Source of the DNA: an uncultured Eubacteriales bacterium
Lineage (GTDB): Bacteria; Bacillota; Clostridia; Oscillospirales; Acutalibacteraceae
Direction of reading: 5' to 3'
Assembly: GCA_934541115.1 (NCBI GenBank)
Contig: CAKTDF010000001.1
Coordinates: 1 to 64,000 of the forward strand
Length of the DNA: 64,000 nt
Part shown: in pieces, positions 26,832-32,635 of the stretch
How the letters are laid out: every line of letters starts with the position of its first letter
Numbering within the stretch: position 1 is the first letter of the stretch
Made by a program: the position numbers and the translations under genes
The notes under the pieces: model-generated
What the model was told of the DNA's origin: nothing
What the model saw: the letters and a program-made list of their open reading frames with translations, nothing else
The model's database searches: none

Positions 26832-27074
26832 CTATTGTTTATGCCGTTCCGTTGATGCTGCGGTTATCATGAGTGTAGCTTTTATGCTTAGCACCTTGCA
26901 CGGAAAAATGTATCGACCTTGGTTCTTGAGGCGGATATGTACGGGCGTGTATAGCTTTGCGGGGGAATCTTCATGCTTGTGTTCGATACATTTGCATTGA
27001 AAAAAGAGCCGGCGTACCCGGAAACAGGGTGTTCGGGCGCGTTTGAGATTCGGATTGATTTTTGCTCAAAAACA
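26832..27074. other. Non-coding stretch before rpmH
   Basis: No gene, RNA family or cluster of DnaA boxes (TTATCCACA) is seen here, although rpmH is often next to the replication origin. Confidence 0.5.
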
Positions 27075-27104
27075 TTGACATCGGCACCCATTATGATATA
27101 TAAT
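27075..27104 (+). promoter_or_regulatory. Promoter of the rpmH operon
   Basis: TTGACA (27075-27080), an 18-base spacer and TATAAT (27099-27104), 87 bases before rpmH. Confidence 0.85.
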
Positions 27105-27191
27105 ACCTAAATGCAGGTCTGTGACTTGCTGCTTTACATCACCAAAAACGGCTTTCGCCGTTGTATTTCAAACAAAAGGAGGTATATACCA

Positions 27192-27326
27192 ATGAAAAGG
27201 ACTTATCAACCCAAAAAGCGCCACAGAAAGATGGAGCACGGCTTCAGAAAAAGAATGGCAACCAGAAACGGCCGTAAGGTTCTTGCCCGCAGACGTTCAA
27301 AGGGTCGCAAGCAGCTCACCTACTAA
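27192..27326 (+). CDS. rpmH: 50S ribosomal protein L34
   Basis: A 44-aa, strongly basic protein of the large ribosomal subunit. [18 protein letters not shown] and the [20 protein letters not shown] stretch are nearly invariant in bacteria. AAAGGAGG lies upstream. First gene of the conserved rpmH-rnpA-yidD-yidC-jag set. Confidence 0.98.
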   Translation: MKRTYQPKKRHRKMEHGFRKRMATRNGRKVLARRRSKGRKQLTY

Positions 27327-27361
27327 GCTGTACTCTGTCAATTGCGATTGGAGCTGATTTT

Positions 27362-27712
27362 TTGCAAAGTTATGTTATGCTCAACCTCAATAAGGATTTT
27401 CAGCGCCTTTATCACCGCGGAAAGTCAAATGCGCAGCCCGTGCTGGTTGTTTATGCAATGAAAAACCGCGTAGGTGTCTGCCGTGTTGGGATTACGACCG
27501 GCAAAAAAATCGGCAACGCAGTTGAACGTAACCGTTCCCGTAGGATCATCAGAGCCGCTTTTCAGGCTGTTTTAAAATCCGGCAGAATCAAAGGCAATTG
27601 GGATTTTGTGTTTGTTGCGAGAACAAGAACCAAGTTCCAAAAAAGCACCCGTATCGAAAAAGCCATGCTCGAATCGCTCGAGCAGCTCGGCGTTTTGGAG
27701 ACTTTATCATGA
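27362..27712 (+). CDS. rnpA: Ribonuclease P protein component
   Basis: A 116-aa basic protein that assists the RNase P RNA in trimming 5' ends of pre-tRNAs. [14 protein letters not shown] at the N-terminus binds the pre-tRNA leader side. The RNR motif [15 protein letters not shown] and DFVFVAR are diagnostic. The start is taken as TTG 27362, eight bases after GGAG; ATG 27377 is the alternative. The stop overlaps yidD by four bases. Confidence 0.94.
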   Translation: MQSYVMLNLNKDFQRLYHRGKSNAQPVLVVYAMKNRVGVCRVGITTGKKIGNAVERNRSRRIIRAAFQAVLKSGRIKGNWDFVFVARTRTKFQKSTRIEKAMLESLEQLGVLETLS

Positions 27713-27945
27713 AAAAATTCCTCCTTTCTTTGATACGCTTTTACCGTAGGCATATTTCGCCTCATTTGCCGCCGATGTGCCGTTATTATCCGACCTGCTC
27801 GTGCTACGCGATTGAAGCGATTGAAACGCACGGAGCACTGAGAGGCAGCTTGCTCGCCGCTTGGCGCATTCTTCGCTGCAACCCTCTCTCCCGCGGAGGC
27901 TACGATCCCGTTCCGCCAAAACGGGAAAAAAAGGACAAGCACTGA
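27709..27945 (+). CDS. yidD: Membrane protein insertion efficiency factor YidD
   Basis: A 78-aa protein that helps YidC-dependent insertion at the membrane. [37 protein letters not shown] and [14 protein letters not shown] are the family signature, including the conserved Cys residues. The ATG overlaps the rnpA stop (ATGA). The C-terminal KREKKDKH is a short basic tail. Confidence 0.95.
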   Translation: MKKFLLSLIRFYRRHISPHLPPMCRYYPTCSCYAIEAIETHGALRGSLLAAWRILRCNPLSRGGYDPVPPKREKKDKH

Positions 27946-28003
27946 AAATGGCAGCTTTGGTTCTTTGCGTCAGACGGACTACTTTTACGAAAGGACTCAA
28001 CAA

Positions 28004-28981
28004 ATGCTCGATTTCCTTTACTCCATTTTCGGCTTCCTGTTTAGGATTCTCTATCAGTTCATCAATAACTATGGTCTCGCTCTGCTCATTTTTACGCTGT
28101 TTTTCCGCATTGTTCTTTTGCCGACCAACATTCATCAGCAGAAGAGTATGGCAAAAACCGTCAGACTTCAGCCGAGACTCAAGAGGATCAGAGAAAAATA
28201 TCAGGACTATGCACCTGCCGAAAGAAACCAGAAAATCCAGGAGGAAACCAGCGCGCTCTATCAGCAGGAGGGCTACAACGCCATGAGCGGCAGCTGTATG
28301 CCGCTGCTTTTTCAGATTCCCATTCTTTGGGGCCTTTACGGCGTTGTTCGCGAACCGCTGAAATATGTTCTTGAAATTCCGACAGAGTTTGTCAGTGCTC
28401 TCAGCAGCGTTGCAAAGTCTAACCTCGGTTTGACCGGAAACAGTGCCGCTTATGCCGAATCTGCCGCAGTTGCGAACCTCAACGAGCTTATCCGCAAGAT
28501 TCCGGCAACAGCCGAGAAGTATCCGGACGCAATTGAAAAAATCAGGAACTTTGACTTCACCGTTTTCGGCGTTGACCTCGGAGCGATTCCTCAATTTTCT
28601 ACTCTTAAATCACTCGGCACAGCCACAACAGAAGCAAAAGTTTTACTCCTCATACCTCTTTTATCTTTTGCAACGTCGCTGCTCACGAGTGTTCTGACGC
28701 AGGTCAGACAAAAGAAAAACAACCCCGGCGCAATGGAAAATGCACAGATGATGGGCTGCATGATGCTTATGGCTCCGCTCATGTCTTTGTGGTTCACTTT
28801 CCAGTTCCCGGCAGGAATGGGTATGTACTGGATCCTTTCCAACATTCTTGCTTTCTTCCAGACACTTATTCTCGGCAAGGTCTATGCCCCGAGAAAGACT
28901 GTTGCAAAGCTCATGGTTGAAGAGACCATATACAGACGTTCCTATGAAAAAACAAAAACTCCCGTTACTTCGGAAGAGTAA
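28004..28981 (+). CDS. yidC: Membrane protein insertase YidC
   Basis: A 326-aa multi-pass insertase of the Oxa1/YidC family. The first helix (about 3-25) is followed by LLIFTLFFRIVLLPTNIHQQ, containing the groove arginine. PRLKRIREKYQDY is the cytosolic coiled-coil hairpin. MPLLFQIPILWGLYGVVREP and the final helices MMGCMMLMAPLMSLWFTFQF and MGMYWILSNILAFFQ follow. There is no lipobox. An extracellular insertion of about 90 residues (about 125-215) separates helices 2 and 3. AAAGGA precedes ATG 28004; the longer ORF from 27965 lacks a site. Confidence 0.93.
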   Translation: MLDFLYSIFGFLFRILYQFINNYGLALLIFTLFFRIVLLPTNIHQQKSMAKTVRLQPRLKRIREKYQDYAPAERNQKIQEETSALYQQEGYNAMSGSCMPLLFQIPILWGLYGVVREPLKYVLEIPTEFVSALSSVAKSNLGLTGNSAAYAESAAVANLNELIRKIPATAEKYPDAIEKIRNFDFTVFGVDLGAIPQFSTLKSLGTATTEAKVLLLIPLLSFATSLLTSVLTQVRQKKNNPGAMENAQMMGCMMLMAPLMSLWFTFQFPAGMGMYWILSNILAFFQTLILGKVYAPRKTVAKLMVEETIYRRSYEKTKTPVTSEE

Positions 28982-29019
28982 AACACGATTATTATCCTAA
29001 TTACACGGTGGTGATAAAC

Positions 29020-30060
29020 ATGATTCACGAAGCTAAAGGACAGGGCGCAACGATTGAAGAAGCAATTGCCAACGCCAAAGCCGCGCTGAACGCTCCGGCA
29101 GGTGCCGACGTTCATTCAGAGGTCATTACGTATCCTCAGAAGAAAGTGCTCGGTCTTTTCGGCGGCAAAAAGGCAGAAGCCAGAGCTTACTATGAGGCGG
29201 CAGACGAAGTCGCTCCCGAGAAGAGCGCAGAAAAAGCCCGCCCGGCTAAAAAAGACATTGCCGCGGCAAAACCGCAGGCACCCAAGGCTCAGCCGCAGAA
29301 AAAGCAGGAAATCCGTTCTGCAGAAGCAAGAGCGCCCAAGGCAGCCGAAGAGAAAAAACCCGCCGAACCCGCAGCAGAGGTTAAGCGCGAGGAGATCTCC
29401 CTTGAAGGCAAACCCGGCGCAAAAGCAGCCGCGCAGTACCTTGTCAAGGTAGTTAAGGGCATGGGCGTTGAAAACGTTGACGTCAAGGCATATCTCCTTG
29501 AGGAAAACGAAATTCTGCTTGAGCTTGACTGTGCAGACGATTACGGCATTGTTATCGGCAGACGCGGCGAAACCCTTGATTCGGTTCAGTATCTTGCACG
29601 TCTCGTAGCAGGCAAGAGCAAGAGCGAAAATGAGTATTCAAGAATTTCTGTCAACGTCGGCAATTATCGCGAAAAGAGAAAAGCAGCTCTTTGCGCGCTT
29701 GCCAAGAAGAACGCGCAGAAAGTTCTCAAATACGGCAGAAACTTTACTTTTGAGCCGATGAATCCTTATGAGCGCCGCATTATTCACACGGCGATTCAGG
29801 AAGTTGAGGGTGTGACCTCATATTCGGTCGGCTCGGATCTCGGCAGAAGAGTTGTAATCAGCCTTGAGGAGGGCGTAAAGCCCACCCATCCCTCAAGAGG
29901 CGGATATAACAACAGAGGCAGAGGCGGTCACGGCGGTCCCAGAGGCGGCAGACGTCCCTCTGGTCCGAGAAGCGGCGCACCGAGGTCTGACGCTCCGCAG
30001 AGAGCACCCAAGACCGACGCCGGCGCTGAGGGCTTTTCACTTTACGGAAAGCTCAACTGA
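29020..30060 (+). CDS. jag: Jag/KhpB RNA-binding protein with Arg-Gly-rich tail
   Basis: A 346-aa cytosolic RNA-binding protein (Jag, also called KhpB or EloR), linked in Firmicutes to cell elongation and sRNA control. Jag-N spans about 1-50, ending KKVLGLFGGKK. A long Lys/Ala/Pro/Glu linker follows (about 60-135). The KH domain (about 140-215) has GIVIGRRGETLDSVQYL, and the R3H domain (about 220-285) has MNPYERRIIHTAIQE. An unusual tail (about 290-346) holds RGGYNNRGRGGHGGPRGGRR, an RGG-like segment. ATG 29020 sits after GGTGGTGAT; GTG 29008 is an alternative. Last gene of the rpmH block. Confidence 0.9.
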   Translation: MIHEAKGQGATIEEAIANAKAALNAPAGADVHSEVITYPQKKVLGLFGGKKAEARAYYEAADEVAPEKSAEKARPAKKDIAAAKPQAPKAQPQKKQEIRSAEARAPKAAEEKKPAEPAAEVKREEISLEGKPGAKAAAQYLVKVVKGMGVENVDVKAYLLEENEILLELDCADDYGIVIGRRGETLDSVQYLARLVAGKSKSENEYSRISVNVGNYREKRKAALCALAKKNAQKVLKYGRNFTFEPMNPYERRIIHTAIQEVEGVTSYSVGSDLGRRVVISLEEGVKPTHPSRGGYNNRGRGGHGGPRGGRRPSGPRSGAPRSDAPQRAPKTDAGAEGFSLYGKLN

Positions 30061-30132
30061 GAATGATTTGAAAAGCCGCTGCATTCGGTTGCAGAAAGCG
30101 GAAAGGTCACTTTCAGTATTGTATTAAGAGTT

Positions 30133-30184
30133 AAAGCTACGATTCACGCATTGCTCAAAACACGTGAATCGCAGCTTTTTGTTT
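30133..30184 (+). terminator. Terminator after jag
   Basis: Stem AAAGCTACGATTCACG/CGTGAATCGCAGCTTTT (30133-30179) with one mismatch, a 14-base loop and a T run. Confidence 0.8.
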
Positions 30185-30432
30185 TGCTTTTTGATGTGCC
30201 GCTGCGGTGAACGTGTGAATACTGTTTGTATATTTTTTCAGTCTTTCCTCAATCGCTTACAGTATGATTGTGCGGTGTATGCTGCTTTGGGTACTGCTCA
30301 TATGTTGTCGAATTGTATTTCAAAGAGGTGTGGTTTTGCAGCGCTTGCTGTTCTGTTGTGGTTTTTACTTAGGTTTATGGCGATGCGCTGACGGCAAAAT
30401 TAATATATTCTGACGAACTTTCATTCTCAAAG
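30185..30432. other. Non-coding stretch
   Basis: No start with a ribosome binding site and no recognisable product. It separates the rpmH block from the small-peptide units. Confidence 0.5.
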
Positions 30433-30572
30433 CATACTACCTTTAAAAAATCTTAAAAATGAACTTTTTTTGAATTAAGTATTGACATATTTTAAAGCGT
30501 GGTGTAAAATGTAGCCAAGTTAGAGGACTTGAGTTCTCTGATTAGTTTTGGGTAATAAGGAGGAAATTAACA
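30433..30572 (+). repeat. Duplicated control region, copy 1
   Basis: Matches 30855-31004 throughout: ACTACCTTTAAAAAAT upstream, TTTTTGAAT before the -35 box, TAGCCAAGTT at the start site and GGGTAATAAGGAGGAAATTA at the ribosome binding site. The two copies differ in the leader stem but keep its pairing. Confidence 0.8.
30482..30510 (+). promoter_or_regulatory. Promoter of small peptide gene 1
   Basis: TTGACA (30482-30487), 17 bases, TAAAAT (30505-30510). The predicted transcript starts near 30517 and opens with a 7-bp stem, AGAGGAC/GTTCTCT (30522-30539). Confidence 0.88.
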
Positions 30573-30716
30573 ATGGCAGACATTATCGCAAAGGTAGCTA
30601 ACTTCCTTAACGCGAACTGGGCTGAATTCGTAAAGCTCGTTGACAAGATTTGGGCTTTCCTTAAGGACACCATCCTCAAGGACGACAGCATCTGGGCTAC
30701 TACTGACGCTGAATAA
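30573..30716 (+). CDS. Small Trp-containing amphipathic peptide 1 (47 aa)
   Basis: A 47-aa product in its own transcription unit with a strong ribosome binding site (AAGGAGG) seven bases upstream. It starts MADIIAKVANFLNANW and continues AEFVKLVDKIWAFLKD. Hydrophobic residues recur every 3-4 positions, so residues about 3-36 should form one amphipathic helix. Trp sits at 16, 27 and 41; there are eight acidic and five basic residues, net about -3. There is no signal peptide or Cys. It recalls leaderless bacteriocins or modulin-like peptides in size, Trp content and helicity, but is acidic and has no export or immunity gene nearby. It also resembles the helical tails of secreted proteins in this window. 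No family is recognised. Confidence 0.8.
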   Translation: MADIIAKVANFLNANWAEFVKLVDKIWAFLKDTILKDDSIWATTDAE

Positions 30717-30755
30717 TTTCAGCTAATCGTTTTAAAATTTGAAATTTTAAAATGT

Positions 30756-30787
30756 GAGGGCTGCTCTTTGAGCAGCCCTCGTGTTTT
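30756..30787 (+). terminator. Terminator of peptide gene 1
   Basis: A perfect 11-bp stem GAGGGCTGCTC/GAGCAGCCCTC with a TTT loop, then GTGTTTTT. A TTTTAAAATTTGAAATTTTA palindrome lies just before it. Confidence 0.9.
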
Positions 30788-30854
30788 TCACATTTTTGTA
30801 TATTTTCAATGAAGTTTCAAAAAGTCTTGGGACTATTCTGTTTATTATGCCCTT

Positions 30855-31004
30855 GAGTACACTAACCTTAAAAAAAATTAAAAGCGTTTAAATATGAAAA
30901 TTTTTTGAATAAACTGTTGACAATTAAATCCATCTGGTATATAATTTAGCCATGTTGAAGCGGTAAGCTTCGATAAATACAGGGTAATAGGAGGAAATTA
31001 CACA
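30855..31004 (+). repeat. Duplicated control region, copy 2
   Basis: Second copy of the control region of peptide gene 1: ACTAACCTTAAAAAAAATTA, TTTTTTGAATAAA, TTAGCCATGTT and GGGTAATAGGAGGAAATTAC align with copy 1 in the same order and at nearly the same spacing. Confidence 0.8.
30917..30945 (+). promoter_or_regulatory. Promoter of small peptide gene 2
   Basis: TTGACA (30917-30922), 17 bases, TATAAT (30940-30945): full consensus. The transcript should begin near 30952 and opens with the stem TTGAAGC/GCTTCGA (30955-30973), positioned as in gene 1. Confidence 0.92.
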
Positions 31005-31160
31005 ATGAGCAATAAGGAAATTATGTCTTTTGAGCAGCTTTGGCAGAAGCTTTGGGAAATCATCTATGCTATTATCAAGTTCTTCAAGGGCGCTGGCAAG
31101 GATGAAATCGAGGTTGGCACCAACACTGTTAAGTTTGACAGCGTTACTAACGTTTATTAA
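31005..31160 (+). CDS. Small Trp-containing amphipathic peptide 2 (51 aa)
   Basis: A 51-aa product with AGGAGG eight bases before its ATG. It begins MSNKEIMSFEQLWQKLWEII and continues YAIIKFFKGAGK. Residues about 8-28 form a strongly amphipathic helix with two Trp (13, 17) and FF at 26-27; a polar segment (29-51) rich in K, D, E, V and T follows. Net charge is about -1. No signal peptide, no Cys, no known family. The control region is a copy of that of peptide 1, but the two peptides share little sequence beyond helix style and Trp spacing. The pair may be structural, signalling or membrane-active; function unknown. Confidence 0.8.
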   Translation: MSNKEIMSFEQLWQKLWEIIYAIIKFFKGAGKDEIEVGTNTVKFDSVTNVY

Positions 31161-31193
31161 TTTAAACAACGATTAAACAATTGTTTAAGGGAG

Positions 31194-31226
31194 CAGAAAC
31201 CGCGAGAGCGGTTTCTGTTTCTTTTT
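31194..31226 (+). terminator. Terminator of peptide gene 2
   Basis: A perfect 10-bp stem CAGAAACCGC/GCGGTTTCTG with a GAGA loop, then TTTCTTTTT. Confidence 0.92.
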
Positions 31227-31246
31227 GCACGGTTTTGAGCAAAATG

Positions 31247-31287
31247 AACAGGTCGCAAAAAAGACGAAAGTCTTTCTGCGACCTGTT
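31247..31287. terminator. Terminator of the YbaK-like gene
   Basis: Inverted repeat AACAGGTCGCAAAAAAGAC/GTCTTTCTGCGACCTGTT around GAAA, 20 bases past the minus-strand stop at 31308. It may act in both directions. Confidence 0.75.
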
Positions 31288-31307
31288 TTGAGTTATGCGC
31301 TTTTCTG

Positions 31308-31775
31308 TCAGCCAAGCTTTGTCACGTTGATCCATTCCTTATAGCCGGAATACTTTTCAAGCTCCGGAATTGTCAGTTCAATTGCGCTGTTGCTGCTGCC
31401 GCAAGCGGGAAACACGGTTTCGAATCTTTTAAGTGATTCGTCAAGATAGACATCAACTCCCTCGTTCACGGCAAAGGGGCAGACTCCGCCGACTGCGTGA
31501 CCGATAAGCTCCGGGACCTGCTCATGTGAAAGCATTTTTGCTTTGACGTGGAAAAAGTCTTTGAACTTTCTGTTGTCAATTTTTGCATCGCCTGCGGTGA
31601 CAACAAGAACGGCTTTTTCGTCAACGAGAAAGGAAAGTGTTTTTGCAATCCGTTTTCCCTCGGTGTTCAGCGCTGCCGCCGCAAGTTCGACCGTTGCACT
31701 TGAAACGGAAAATTCAAGGATCCTGTTTTCAATTCCGAGCGTTTTGAAGTACGCTCTGACTCTTTCGATGGACAT
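31308..31775 (-). CDS. YbaK/EbsC-family aminoacyl-tRNA deacylase
   Basis: A 155-aa trans-editing domain protein (YbaK/ProX superfamily), which hydrolyses mischarged tRNA such as Ala- or Cys-tRNA(Pro). The IAKTLSFLVDEKAVLVVTAG region holds the conserved Lys. The GHAVGGVCPFAV loop (GxxxGGxxPxG pattern) is the substrate pocket, and FPACGSSNSAIELT closes the domain. Length is standard. The start at 31775 follows a GGAGG-like CGGAGGTAAAA. Substrate specificity cannot be read from sequence. Confidence 0.85.
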   Translation of the reverse strand: MSIERVRAYFKTLGIENRILEFSVSSATVELAAAALNTEGKRIAKTLSFLVDEKAVLVVTAGDAKIDNRKFKDFFHVKAKMLSHEQVPELIGHAVGGVCPFAVNEGVDVYLDESLKRFETVFPACGSSNSAIELTIPELEKYSGYKEWINVTKLG

Positions 31776-31796
31776 ATGTTTTTACCTCCGTGACTT

Positions 31797-32204
31797 TTAA
31801 ATTCTTTCAAGCAATTCCGACGGCTTGATTGCGACAACTTTGCTTAATGCAAAATCGCGTATATTTCTTGTGATTATAAAATCTGCTTTTATCCTTTCGG
31901 CGCACACCATCTGAAGCGCGTCCTCAAAATCATCCGCCTCCATTATAGCCGCTTTCTTTATGTCTTCTGCTCTGAGGTTGGCGACCTTGAATATCAGAAA
32001 AAGCTGTTCAATGATTTGTCTTGTCCTTTCCGGAGACAGCTCTTTTCTGAGAATATAGACAATGTTAGAAATCGAAACGGCTGAAATGTAGCCTTCAATC
32101 AGATTCGTTTCGCAATTTTTCCAAACGAGCGAGGACGCTTCAAGAAAAGGCTCTCTTGAGCAAAAGACATCAAGAATAACGTTGGTATCAATCAAGACCC
32201 TCAT
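31797..32204 (-). CDS. PIN-domain ribonuclease toxin (VapC-like)
   Basis: A 135-aa PIN-fold protein, the toxin half of a type II toxin-antitoxin pair. Acidic residues for Mg binding are in VLIDTNVILDVF near the start, in the MEADDFEDALQ region, and in FIITRNIRDF. It ends with SELLERI. The start overlaps the antitoxin gene by 17 bases. Known relatives cleave tRNA or rRNA; the target is unknown here. Confidence 0.85.
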   Translation of the reverse strand: MRVLIDTNVILDVFCSREPFLEASSLVWKNCETNLIEGYISAVSISNIVYILRKELSPERTRQIIEQLFLIFKVANLRAEDIKKAAIMEADDFEDALQMVCAERIKADFIITRNIRDFALSKVVAIKPSELLERI

Positions 32205-32421
32205 GTTTTGAAATCCTTTCGTTTCTCATGGCTTTTTCATCATAGTTGTTTTTGAGCACACCGGTGAGCGAGTCGGTCAAAAACGAAACGCTTTTTTCTT
32301 TTGAAATAAGCCGCGCAACCTCGGTTCCGTTTTTCAGGATGATGATTTCGTTGCCAAGCTGAACTGCCTGAAGGTATTTTCCGAAGTTGTTCTGAATATC
32401 TGTTGCCGTAACTGTCAGCAT
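32188..32421 (-). CDS. Phd/YefM-family antitoxin
   Basis: A 77-aa antitoxin of the Phd/YefM type. The N-terminal half VTATDIQNNFGKYLQAVQLG and IIILKNGTEVARLISKE is the DNA-binding domain. The acidic/basic C-terminal part would wrap the PIN toxin. AGGAGG precedes the ATG. A perfect palindrome in the promoter is the likely operator for autoregulation. First gene of the pair, overlapping the toxin. Confidence 0.88.
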   Translation of the reverse strand: MLTVTATDIQNNFGKYLQAVQLGNEIIILKNGTEVARLISKEKSVSFLTDSLTGVLKNNYDEKAMRNERISKHEGLD

Positions 32422-32436
32422 AATTCAACCTCCTAT

Positions 32437-32480
32437 ATATTAGCTAATATCATTGTATATAATTTTAGCGATTCTGTCAA
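32437..32480 (-). promoter_or_regulatory. Toxin-antitoxin promoter with palindromic operator
   Basis: On the minus strand TTGACA (32475-32480), 17 bases and TACAAT (32452-32457) form the promoter. The 14-base perfect palindrome ATATTAGCTAATAT (32437-32450) starts one base after the -10 box, at the transcription start, where Phd-type repressors often bind. Confidence 0.8.
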
Positions 32481-32557
32481 CTGCATTTTTATAGTTCCAA
32501 ATATAACATACGCCATATCATACAAAAAATCCACACTTTTTTCTATGCCTTTTGCCG

Positions 32558-32586
32558 TTGCGTTTTTCGTCGCTTTGCGGTAAAAT
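32558..32586 (+). promoter_or_regulatory. Promoter of pcrA
   Basis: TTGCGT (32558-32563), 17 bases, TAAAAT (32581-32586), 49 bases before the start codon. Confidence 0.6.
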
Positions 32587-32635
32587 ATAGTGATATTATT
32601 ATGAGTAGCTGTGCCTACTTCACCGGGAGTATAAA

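Noticed and set aside
26668..27191. Replication origin upstream of rpmH
   Set aside because: No cluster of DnaA boxes and no dnaA or dnaN in the window.
30164..30391. 75-codon plus ORF after jag
   Set aside because: Begins in the terminator of jag and lacks a ribosome binding site; composition is unlike the neighbours.
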